Virus record (IMG/VR): IMGVR_UViG_3300020201_000061
Coordinates: 1-35,290 of that record
DNA from: a virus
Direction: 5' to 3' (one strand)
Length of the DNA: 35,290 bases
The notes under the pieces are model-generated. The model searched no databases and was not told the origin of the DNA. It worked only from the letters and a program-made list of their open reading frames with translations. Of the stretch, positions 14,501 to 21,580 are shown piece by piece. How positions within the stretch are numbered: position 1 is the stretch's first letter; each line of letters opens with the position of its first letter. The translations under genes and the position numbers were made by a program.

Positions 14501-17500
14501 CTTCTCGCTGATGATCTTGTCCTTCATCGTGGACATCTTGCCCATGAACTCTGCCAGCTTGCGGGCAGGGCGGCTCTCCCCGAATAAGTGATCTGAGTTG
14601 TTGGTCATCTGCACGACGCTGGCGACCTTGTCGAGCACCCGCTGAGTGCGCAGCTTCCAGTCGATCTTCGCCGGGATGCGCTGTTCGAAGTATTCACGCG
14701 CGGGCGAAGGCCGGATCGGCGAAGCCGACTTGGCCGCTGCCGCGTCGTAAGCCATAGCACCAAAGCGAATATCTCCGTCGATAATGAGAGCATCGTCTGC
14801 GAGCCGCATCGCGCGATCTAGTGCGATGACCTCGCCTATGGACTTGATGCCGAACAATTTCTTAACAGCGTCGACGACTTTATCCCACATCGTGCGCAGC
14901 GTACCTGTGGGGGTAACGATGGGCTTGTGCAGCGGGATCGCCGCCAGCATGTCGCGGAACTGCGGGTTAGCATGCACCTCAGCCATAAACTCTGATGCGT
15001 TGTGGAACCCGTACTGCTTCTTCAACCGTGTCTGGCGCGCTCCACCCTCTGGGAGGGCAGCCAACGTGTCGCGCATAAGCTGTTCGACTTGCGCTCGAAA
15101 AAAGGGATCGTGCTTTAGTGCTCGTTCAGTGACCGCGTGAGCGCCTTCGTGGTAAACCACGCGCGGCGACGACATCATCCGTTCTGGAATAAAAATCAAG
15201 CCGGGCTTCGCAGTGTAGCGGTTATTCTGATAGAAACCGCCAGCATTGTTCAGCCCATAGGCGTCCCATATAGCGTCGCTGACGATGTACACGCGAGTGT
15301 CCGAACCCAGGCCAACAAGCTTGTCATGGATCGTTTTGAACAACGTCTGTTCGTGGTTGCTCAACTGCGCCCACACAGCGTCCAAGTGTTCCGTCAAAGT
15401 CGTCCAGCGCGACGGGGTCCACTTTTTAAGAACATCCCTAACCAGAAGTCTGCTTTTCTCCTGGAAGTCGTCGCTCATCAAATCTGCACCGTCACGATCG
15501 CTCTTGGAGTTAGCGCGACTGTCGCCGTAGTCGTCCGGGTTTAGATCATCAGAACTCAGGCCAGCGTCATCCTCCCGACCGACGACGTTGTCTTTCTCTG
15601 CCAATTTTTCGAGGTCGTCGCGCCTGTCGACCTTTTTCTTTTTGACACCAGCCCGTGCCTCGGCTTCTTCGAGCTTCAACTGGGCTTCGGTCTTTTCGTT
15701 CACAGGCGCAGCGGGGTCTTTCTTGCCCGCATGTTTCGTGGAATTGGCTGTCTCCTGCGCCGCATCTTTTGCCTGTTGCGCTACCAGCGCAGCGCGTTCC
15801 GCAGCCTCGGCATCAAGCTCGGCCTTACCCTTGGGGGTAACGGGCTCGGCCTTACCCTTGGGGGTAACGGGCTCTTTAACGAGCGCGTCACGCCCGCCAC
15901 GCATTTCGTGGTCGAGTGGCAGGAACTCGGTGAACGCCTCGTTCAACTTGCGCGTCTTGGCAGTCGGGTCAGTCTCGTTGAGTGCCGACTTGACGCGCTC
16001 GTTGAACTTGTCAGCAGCGTTGAGGTAAGCGCGCCAAGGCGTGCTGTTAGCCTCCTCGGGCTTGTCGGTGCGGTGCCCCATGCGGGCGATCTCAATATGC
16101 TTCTGAGCGGCCAGCACAAGCATATTGTGGACGCGCTGCAGGATGCTCTTGCGCGCGTCGCCGTCGCCACCCAGCGCCTTGCGCGCCTCGTCTGCGAGTT
16201 CTTTGTCCCGCGGCTTGTTGTTCTCGTCGGTCCACATGTCGCGGGCGAGTTCTTCGGCGGCGGTCTCGTTAGTGTCTTTCTTGACGTTGCGAGCAGTCCG
16301 CTTGTTGTCAGCATCGTTGTCGCGGTGCTGTTCGATCGCGATCTTGACGTGACGCGCCAGCTTAGCCTCGGGCGTCTCAGGCGGTAGCTCCGTGCGTTTG
16401 AACACTCTTGGCTTGCCCGTCGCCTCAGCTTCCGCGGCGGCCTTCGCCTCAGCCTCAGCTTGCAGCTTGGCTAGCTCAGCAAACTTCTCGGTCTCGGTAG
16501 CCATGTTCTTTTTGACTATCGCCGCCACCTTGCGCGCAACGATGTCGCTCGCATTCTCGCCGCCGGGGAGTCCAGCCTTGACGGCGTTGCGGATCTTGAT
16601 GTCTTCCGCGGTCAGTTGGATCTTCCGGCTCACGACCTTGACGCCAACTTTGGGCGCTTCACCCGCTTCGGCGGCGGCTTCCTCTTTAGCGGCGCTCTCG
16701 GCGATCTTGAGCTTGATCGTCGAAGTTTTCTTTACTGGCGGCGCGTCGGTATTACCCGGTGGGGTAACGAGTGGGTCAGCCGCAACGGCGCTGGCTTCCT
16801 CGCCCGGCACCGCGCGCATGGTTTCGTCGGCTACAGGCGGCTTGATTACTTCGTCCACCCCAGCCGCAACGGCGCTGGCTTCCTCGCCCGGCACGTTGCG
16901 CTTGGTCTCTACGAGCGTGGGCGGCTTGGCAGCCTCGGTCGCTTCCACAACCGTGATCGGGGTCTTCTCCAAAACGGGGGTCTTGGGAGCAGGCGGCGGG
17001 GGCTTGCGCTCGGTCCTGTAGCCGCCAGCGTTCTTGGTGATCTCGCCAGCCGCTTTCATGCCCGCGAGAATGTTGACGATTTCAGTCGGCGTCGGAGTGG
17101 CGTCGGCCCCGAGCACTTTGACAAGCGCGTCGTGGATCTCAGTCGCCTTCATGCGCTTGGTGGCGACACTATGAATAGCGGCAACCACCGCTTCGTTCGC
17201 CGGGCCTTTGGGTGCATTCGGGTCAGCAATCGCGCCAACGCCCGGGCCAGCAGGGGGATCAGCAGTCGCACCGGGCGGCTTGAGCGCATCGGGTGCCCCT
17301 GCAGCCGCCGCGTCGATCTGCGCGTCAAGCGCTGTCGGCCCGTCTGGAGCCAGTGCTTTGGTCTGCGCCGGATCGGGCGCGTTGCCCTCAACGTCCTTAG
17401 TCGCGTCGCGAGCCTTCTTCGCATCAAGCTGCTTGGAAGCCCAGTCGCCAGCCTTGTCACGGCCCTTGCCCAACGCACCGCCAGCGGTAGCCATGCCTCC

Positions 17501-18319
17501 GCCAAGCACGCCACCTTCAAGACCGGCATTAAACATAGCGCGAGTGATGGGGATCGGGTCGTAGTCGACACGTTTGCCGACTTTCATATCGCCTTGCTGG
17601 TTCGAAACCTCGTTGCCAGCGCCCTGCAACCCGCCACCCAGTGCGCCTTCGCCTGCACCGATGGTGCCGCCCCTGATTACTCCTCGCCCGCCAGCGCGGC
17701 GGAACGCGCCACCAAAGGCGATAGCGCCTGCAGCGCCGCCAGCCATCGCGGGGGCCGTCGTGCCCTTGAGCATGTCGTCAATAAGCAGCTTGCGCGCATA
17801 GTCAGTGGGGAACCCCATCGTCATGTAGTCAACGTACTTGGGATAGTCCTTGAGAAGTTCTTCCTCGGTAGCCTTCTCGATATGCCCCTTCACTTCGGAC
17901 ATGCGCATGCCAGCGCCTTGGGCAGCGCCCACAATAAGCGCGGCGGGGCCAGCAGCGACATAAGCTGCAATAGACGGCGCGGCTCCAGTAGCCTTCATGA
18001 CTAGGCTGCTGCCGGGGTTCTTTAGGACACTGCGCTGGCCGTCTTCTGGGAGGAACGCAGCGTCGCGATCCTTGCGGCGCTCCTCCGGAATATAAGTGTC
18101 GATTTTGTCGGCGACGTCGCGCGCTACCTTGGCGGCGTCTCCAAACATGTTCTGTTCGTTGCCAGTGACCTCTTGAACGACTTCGGCGGCGGGGGCGATG
18201 ATGTCGCTGACGACGCTACGCCCGACGTTCAGCGCGACAGAACCAATTAAGCTCCCGCGGTCAGTGGGCTTGTCTTCGGTGTCGGGTCCGTAAATCTGGT
18301 CAGGGATCAGAGCGGCCAT
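11573..18319 (-). CDS. Giant polyvalent internal virion protein with zincin motif, 2248 aa
   Basis: Very large virion-associated protein, probably packaged and ejected with the DNA. Seen: Gly/Ala-rich hydrophobic stretches about residues 105-140 and 190-240 that could insert in membranes; a long Ala/Lys/Glu/Pro-rich disordered or coiled part (about 300-940) with several in-frame palindromic repeats; a metalloprotease motif V-V-Y-H-E-G-A-H (His1057 and His1061) followed about 45-50 residues later by A-S-E-F-M-A-E-V, a possible third ligand; long helical segments; and a C-terminal region near residues 1890-2060 resembling the large polyvalent protein-associated domain LPD38. The start ATG 18319 lies 9 bases after the upstream stop. 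Family-level knowledge: such polyvalent proteins enter the host cell. Protease activity is inferred. Confidence 0.82.
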   Translation of the reverse strand: MAALIPDQIYGPDTEDKPTDRGSLIGSVALNVGRSVVSDIIAPAAEVVQEVTGNEQNMFGDAAKVARDVADKIDTYIPEERRKDRDAAFLPEDGQRSVLKNPGSSLVMKATGAAPSIAAYVAAGPAALIVGAAQGAGMRMSEVKGHIEKATEEELLKDYPKYVDYMTMGFPTDYARKLLIDDMLKGTTAPAMAGGAAGAIAFGGAFRRAGGRGVIRGGTIGAGEGALGGGLQGAGNEVSNQQGDMKVGKRVDYDPIPITRAMFNAGLEGGVLGGGMATAGGALGKGRDKAGDWASKQLDAKKARDATKDVEGNAPDPAQTKALAPDGPTALDAQIDAAAAGAPDALKPPGATADPPAGPGVGAIADPNAPKGPANEAVVAAIHSVATKRMKATEIHDALVKVLGADATPTPTEIVNILAGMKAAGEITKNAGGYRTERKPPPPAPKTPVLEKTPITVVEATEAAKPPTLVETKRNVPGEEASAVAAGVDEVIKPPVADETMRAVPGEEASAVAADPLVTPPGNTDAPPVKKTSTIKLKIAESAAKEEAAAEAGEAPKVGVKVVSRKIQLTAEDIKIRNAVKAGLPGGENASDIVARKVAAIVKKNMATETEKFAELAKLQAEAEAKAAAEAEATGKPRVFKRTELPPETPEAKLARHVKIAIEQHRDNDADNKRTARNVKKDTNETAAEELARDMWTDENNKPRDKELADEARKALGGDGDARKSILQRVHNMLVLAAQKHIEIARMGHRTDKPEEANSTPWRAYLNAADKFNERVKSALNETDPTAKTRKLNEAFTEFLPLDHEMRGGRDALVKEPVTPKGKAEPVTPKGKAELDAEAAERAALVAQQAKDAAQETANSTKHAGKKDPAAPVNEKTEAQLKLEEAEARAGVKKKKVDRRDDLEKLAEKDNVVGREDDAGLSSDDLNPDDYGDSRANSKSDRDGADLMSDDFQEKSRLLVRDVLKKWTPSRWTTLTEHLDAVWAQLSNHEQTLFKTIHDKLVGLGSDTRVYIVSDAIWDAYGLNNAGGFYQNNRYTAKPGLIFIPERMMSSPRVVYHEGAHAVTERALKHDPFFRAQVEQLMRDTLAALPEGGARQTRLKKQYGFHNASEFMAEVHANPQFRDMLAAIPLHKPIVTPTGTLRTMWDKVVDAVKKLFGIKSIGEVIALDRAMRLADDALIIDGDIRFGAMAYDAAAAKSASPIRPSPAREYFEQRIPAKIDWKLRTQRVLDKVASVVQMTNNSDHLFGESRPARKLAEFMGKMSTMKDKIISEKAEPLIKNMSAAQRKFDQRVDGRSTWTDFATLMHDASRAGVHPDVSLDAQFKKKNTRNWYQQEAHKDLSARYEKLPQELKDLFHEATGYFRETQNQMSLGLIRNALKAASSDGKGSEALAQRIFNKKLTDADKAVLGKDGLLSSIQKAGALSRIEGPYVPFMRRGDFVVTARHEIEAPAGARRINEEEAVDPQGNTYEFKTEAAAKSFVQKTLIEAGLRPTAVDKVGVDPATESRYRLDAEGKKKPLNIAEEPNAEPRWRVTVEPKHVEFHERASDAAESRQGLIDRGLRDVTHVDVKKLDPAKMNDAFMTLQMRRLLKGLQKREGFKKLDKNAQAELVRQLHEAGIAAMGSTRAQSHRLPRNNILGYSEDILRNTGTYASSTAGYLARLRFRPDVDAALKEMTDYTERMTRAGNDEYLPALRRQRLNELTKRAHEMNEVDADNMFHRVTSRLLQLSYLDKLASPAFHIINSFEPWTITLPVLAARHGVLPTMRALTSAYNLIGGRALVGAGLRDTYRAGKDGYHADLTDYQTTLTQRAAKDAEHGDGLVKLFNHLHDVGLMARDAGMEFSRVTDASKGLAGRSVDRADLMARQMGAAIESVNRAVSATAAYKMERRKGASHEKAMEYAVEQVHDTMKDYASWNAPPMFNHPVGRLALQFKKYAQGTYYLLGKTAVASFKGDKQAMKTFAYLMATHMLTAGALGMPLEAIRLGLIGANLTGVTDKTYEDMEQGVRAGAANVFGKDGGQIFSRGLARWAGIDLASRVSFNALLTSGQDPKSMKPDDLWAWIAKNFAGAPASLLIDGVQGFQALGKGDIEEASRLLVPLKVWADSVQAHQWATNGRKSPSGRQQMEPIGLGDALIKATGFTPGTVAERNEKTFAIKSDQRQFKQSRDKLSNDWINASPDEKTAMWREITKWNADQPDNAKIKLGDLMNQKRRRDREKLSEDRAGGMSLSRRDRHLRVANDYYNVPITR
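13259..13276. repeat. 18-bp palindromic repeat, copy 13 (degenerate)
   Basis: GTTACCTGCGCGGGTCAT. The right arm is altered at two bases. Read on the minus strand as M-T-R-A-G-N. Confidence 0.6.
13919..13936. repeat. 18-bp palindromic repeat, copy 14 (degenerate)
   Basis: GTTACCCTGCGGGTCGAC, with an intact left arm and a changed right arm. Read on the minus strand as V-D-P-Q-G-N. Confidence 0.55.
14900..14917. repeat. 18-bp palindromic repeat, copy 15
   Basis: CGTACCTGTGGGGGTAAC. The left arm is CGTACC, as in the copy at 7589. Read on the minus strand as V-T-P-T-G-T, just after the zincin region. Confidence 0.7.
15824..15868. repeat. Two palindromic repeats in a 27-bp tandem duplication (copies 16 and 17)
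   Basis: CTTACCCTTGGGGGTAAC occurs at 15824-15841 and again, identical, at 15851-15868. The flanking GGCTCGGC/GGCCTT context shows a 27-bp tandem unit, encoding V-T-P-K-G-K-A-E-P twice. It is the only place where two copies adjoin. Confidence 0.92.
16751..16768. repeat. 18-bp palindromic repeat, copy 18
   Basis: ATTACCCGGTGGGGTAAC. Read on the minus strand as V-T-P-P-G-N, next to a 34-bp direct repeat. Confidence 0.8.
16777..16894 (-). repeat. 34-bp perfect direct repeat in the giant virion gene
   Basis: The 34 bases at 16777-16810 recur without change at 16861-16894, 84 bp (28 codons) apart and in frame. They encode V-P-G-E-E-A-S-A-V-A-A twice in the disordered region. Exact identity in a fast-evolving linker suggests a recent internal duplication. 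Confidence 0.85.
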
Positions 18320-18328
18320 GACGCTACT

Positions 18329-21300
18329 CTAGGGCATATTCGGCGGGCTGTCGACCTTGCCAGTAAAGTTGCGCTTAAACCGCTCGATGATGCCGGGGCC
18401 ACCGCTATTACCTGCGGAGGCAACACGGCCGCGAAGCCCCAATTCTGCACGGAACGGCAGCGTCATCGCGCGGCCGATGGCAGCAATCGTTCTGTTCTTG
18501 GTGAGTTCCAAACCCTGCTTGGCCGGGTAATACAACGCGCGGCCAGCGTCAGCGATAATCCCGCTGCCCTGCGGCGCTTTACTGTTGAACTCGTTGTTAG
18601 TGACGTAGTCAGGGAGCTTCTTGGCGACGTCCCAAGCAGTGTTCCCAATGTCACCCCACGACTTTTCTTTCGGTTTGTCGCGCTCCTTGAGCAGATGCTC
18701 CCGGTACCGTTCGGTGATCCGGTTGATCTTCTCGTACGCGCCGGGGCGAATGTGGACCTCGACGGTGTCGTCGCCCCTCAGGCGCACAACGACGTTGCCC
18801 GCGCGGTCGTAGCCACGCGGCATGAACTGACGTTCTTTTTCTTCGTCGCCGGGGATAGTCAGCGACGCCACCACGCGAGCCGCCATGGCCGGGGTCATGT
18901 TGCGATTGCTGGTGAACAAATTGGTCGCGAGTTCCTTAAGTTCCTCGGGCTTGGCGACTTCCCCGGGTGCGTTCCAGATAGACGGCATCGGTGTGCCGTC
19001 CTTGGCTTTGCTGTCGCGAATGGTCTCAGCGTGAACCGTGATCTCCGCGGGCAGTTCCTGTAGTTCACGCGTCGTCAGCGAGCGATCATAGACGCGCTTC
19101 GCTTCGGCGATGTTGGCGGCGTGTTCCTTGTTGTGGGCGTCCCGATATTCCTTCTCGTACGCCTTCTTGTTGGTCTCCCACGCCTTTACCTTGCTGCTGT
19201 ACTCGCGCTCCATGTTCTGAACGCGGGCAAGCTCCTGCGGACCGACCTTGTTCTTAGTATTGGCCGCGACCCACTGACGGAAGCCCTCGTCCTGCAGGAC
19301 CTTCGAGTAGGGATTGTTCCCCTCGAACTTCGTGCCAGTAAGCTTCGCGCCGGGATGTTCCACGTCGTACTTCGGCGGCTTGAACGCCGGAGTGGGCGCG
19401 TATTTGCCATCGTGGACAATGTCTTGCGGCACCGTCACTTGGTCGAAAACGCTGTAGTAATTCCCGTCTTTGCCCTTGAAGATCTGGTAACCGGCTTTAT
19501 TTTCGCCCTCGATAGTCTTGTAAAACGTCTCGTGGTTGCGGCCCTTTAAAATGCGCCCAGTCTTCGGATCGCGCGACGGCCAGTGGCCCTCGGCATCCGC
19601 TTTGAGGCCAGCCGCCTTGGCAGCCTCCATGTCGTAGTCCTTGCCGTCCGGGTCGAACTTTGCGGGCTTACCCTCGGGGGTAACCGGCTTGTTGATCCGC
19701 AGCACGCTCGCAGGCGGCGTCGGGAGAGGTTCGCCGCCCTGTCCGACCGGATTAACACCGTCCATGGCCTGAACGTCAGGGTCTCCGCTGCCGTCGCCAC
19801 TACCGTCGCCACTACCGTCGCCACTACCGTCGCCACTACCGTCGATAGTCGCCTCTGCCTTCTCCGTGGGCGAGGCGGGCTGGCGTCCCTCCCCGCCCGA
19901 GCTAGGGTTTGGAGTGGTGACCCCGGTCGCTCGCTGGAGATCTTCGAGAATGCCCGCGACGGGCGAAGGCGTAGCAGCGGGAGGAGCAGCCTTGCCCCCG
20001 CCGCCAACAGCCTTCTTCCGGATGGCATCCGTGCGCGCCTTGAGGTTCTCGATACGCGCCTTGTCGAGTTCAGTCGGCTCTTTGTTCTTACCGACAGAGT
20101 TGGCACGGTTGCTCAGGATTTCCCAGAACATGCTCTTGTTGCTGAGGCCGAGCGCGGTGTGCAGTAAGTTCTGCGGTGTGATCTTGTACTGGTCGACAGG
20201 CTTGCCGTCGTCCCCGCGGATGATAGCCGTTCGGCCGTCCGGCGAGATCACCATGTGGTTGCCGTCAGGGACCTGCGAATAGGCCCGAGCAACGAGCTTC
20301 TTCGCCCCCTCGACGTCTCCAGCGGCGATTGCCTGCTCGGCCTGAGCGCCGAATTCAGCGGCCTTGGAAGCCGAATACTGGACGATCTCGAAAGCGGCCT
20401 TTTTCGCCTTGTCCGTCTGCCCAGTGCTGACGAAGTGTTCGTACACGATGTTCAGGCGACGGAGCGCGACGATGCTGTCACGGACGTTCGGGTCCGAGGC
20501 GAGCAGCTTCTTGTCGGGCGCAGTCTCAGCGGCGATCCGGTTGATCTCCTGCATGTCCGCCTCGGGAGCAGCACCGTCGCCCCGATTGAACGCCTTGCGG
20601 CCACCAGCCGAGTGCGGGTCAGGCGTGCCGATAGCGTCGACGCGATCGCCCTTAAGATGGAACGTCTCGTTGGCGTAGTCCATCGCGCCGTTGATGGCGA
20701 GACGGATCATGTTGTCCGGATCGTCTTTATCCAGCACCGGGTCATACGCTTCGGTGCGGGTCTGGTCGCGCAGCGCCTTGCGCTTACCTTTCGAACCGCT
20801 TGCCGCGTTACCTGCGGGGGCAACCGGACGTCCTGCTCCGCCGCCTGCACGATCAGGGACAGCGCCACGGTTAGGCGGCTCGGCCCCTTCGAACTTCGGC
20901 ACGCCTTCGAACGGCACGGCACTGCGGTCGCGAATATCGTCAGCGGTGAAGTCGGCGGACATGGTGTCCGGAGCGCCACTAGGCGCGTCGGGTGCGACCG
21001 GCGGCGCGTCGGGCGCAACAGTTTGAACTTCTGGACCGTAGCTGGTCTCTATAGGTTGAGCAGCAGGGGTCCCGATTTCAGGCGGTTCACTGCGTGGCTG
21101 GGCGCTCGGGGTGGATGCGTGCTGGGTCATCCAGCGTCGCTGCATGTCGCGGATCACACCACCACCCTGCGCACCCTGCACTTCTTCATAGCCCGTACCG
21201 TCGTCGCTGACACCTGCGTCGGCGGGATCGTAGGCGGGATCGTAGGCGGGCTCAGCGGGCATCGTGCCAGCGTTGGGATAAACAGACCCCTGCCGCAGAG

Positions 21301-21580
21301 TGTACCCGCCCTCTTGGCCGCCGGGGCTCGAAGGCGAACCACCGAATGCTTCGCGGATGCGGCCGAACAAACCGGGCGTCTTGGCACCGGGCGGCAGCAC
21401 GCCGTACTTCTGTAGGTAAATCTTGTCGAGCACGGACTGGCTCGGCAGCCCGTTGTTGTTACCGCGGTTGCGAGCAATCTCCTCGTTGTCGCGGCGTTCG
21501 TTGTAGCGGCGTTCGTTGTCGATGCGCGACACTGCGCCGAACGCGCCGATCGCCTCTTTGATTTCCTGACCGAGCGACAT
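18329..21580 (-). CDS. Internal virion protein, 1083 aa, largely disordered/helical
   Basis: Probable ejected or internal core protein partner of the 2248-aa protein. Seen: a helical charged N-terminus (S-R-I-D-N-E-R-R-Y-N-E-R-R), a Pro/Gly/Asp-rich region to about residue 260, a predicted helical domain (about 290-520), the low-complexity G-D-G-S tandem repeat (about residues 578-597), a lysine-rich region with V-T-P-E-G-K, and a C-terminal helical part with basic patches. There is no enzymatic motif. The size, order (capsid, tail, then two giant genes) and coupling (its start ATG overlaps the stop of the S74 gene as TAATG at 21578-21582) fit a T7 gp15/gp16-like ejection set by position, not by sequence identity. 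Confidence 0.72.
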   Translation of the reverse strand: MSLGQEIKEAIGAFGAVSRIDNERRYNERRDNEEIARNRGNNNGLPSQSVLDKIYLQKYGVLPPGAKTPGLFGRIREAFGGSPSSPGGQEGGYTLRQGSVYPNAGTMPAEPAYDPAYDPADAGVSDDGTGYEEVQGAQGGGVIRDMQRRWMTQHASTPSAQPRSEPPEIGTPAAQPIETSYGPEVQTVAPDAPPVAPDAPSGAPDTMSADFTADDIRDRSAVPFEGVPKFEGAEPPNRGAVPDRAGGGAGRPVAPAGNAASGSKGKRKALRDQTRTEAYDPVLDKDDPDNMIRLAINGAMDYANETFHLKGDRVDAIGTPDPHSAGGRKAFNRGDGAAPEADMQEINRIAAETAPDKKLLASDPNVRDSIVALRRLNIVYEHFVSTGQTDKAKKAAFEIVQYSASKAAEFGAQAEQAIAAGDVEGAKKLVARAYSQVPDGNHMVISPDGRTAIIRGDDGKPVDQYKITPQNLLHTALGLSNKSMFWEILSNRANSVGKNKEPTELDKARIENLKARTDAIRKKAVGGGGKAAPPAATPSPVAGILEDLQRATGVTTPNPSSGGEGRQPASPTEKAEATIDGSGDGSGDGSGDGSGDGSGDPDVQAMDGVNPVGQGGEPLPTPPASVLRINKPVTPEGKPAKFDPDGKDYDMEAAKAAGLKADAEGHWPSRDPKTGRILKGRNHETFYKTIEGENKAGYQIFKGKDGNYYSVFDQVTVPQDIVHDGKYAPTPAFKPPKYDVEHPGAKLTGTKFEGNNPYSKVLQDEGFRQWVAANTKNKVGPQELARVQNMEREYSSKVKAWETNKKAYEKEYRDAHNKEHAANIAEAKRVYDRSLTTRELQELPAEITVHAETIRDSKAKDGTPMPSIWNAPGEVAKPEELKELATNLFTSNRNMTPAMAARVVASLTIPGDEEKERQFMPRGYDRAGNVVVRLRGDDTVEVHIRPGAYEKINRITERYREHLLKERDKPKEKSWGDIGNTAWDVAKKLPDYVTNNEFNSKAPQGSGIIADAGRALYYPAKQGLELTKNRTIAAIGRAMTLPFRAELGLRGRVASAGNSGGPGIIERFKRNFTGKVDSPPNMP
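18407..18424. repeat. 18-bp palindromic repeat, copy 19
   Basis: ATTACCTGCGGAGGCAAC. Read on the minus strand as V-A-S-A-G-N near the C-terminus of the 1083-aa protein. Confidence 0.7.
19667..19684. repeat. 18-bp palindromic repeat, copy 20
   Basis: CTTACCCTCGGGGGTAAC. Read on the minus strand as V-T-P-E-G-K, the same peptide as at the start of the VRR-NUC protein. Confidence 0.85.
19789..19848 (-). repeat. Tandem 12-bp coding repeat (five units)
   Basis: Units of TACCGTCGCCAC, the first and last slightly changed, encode G-D-G-S five times on the minus strand. This is a slippage-prone acidic, flexible linker in the internal virion protein. Confidence 0.88.
20807..20824. repeat. 18-bp palindromic repeat, copy 21
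   Basis: GTTACCTGCGGGGGCAAC, with one change in the right arm. Read on the minus strand as V-A-P-A-G-N. Confidence 0.78.

Noticed and set aside
16616-18004. Long plus-strand open frame of 462 codons
   Set aside because: It is antisense to the giant virion gene. The peptide is Arg/Gly/Ser/His-rich without motifs, no SD is seen, and such shadows are usual in GC-rich DNA.
11573-18319. Possible virion RNA polymerase (N4-like) because of the giant size
   Set aside because: I found no polymerase motif such as the T-x-x-G-R or R-x3-K-x6-Y-G arrangement; zincin and LPD38-like features fit better.
19789-19848. Possible CRISPR-like array
   Set aside because: The units are 12 bp, head to tail without spacers, and encode G-D-G-S in frame. 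It is a coding tandem repeat.
20255-21415. Plus-strand open frame of 386 codons opposite the 1083-aa gene
   Set aside because: Antisense shadow with low-information composition and no RBS.
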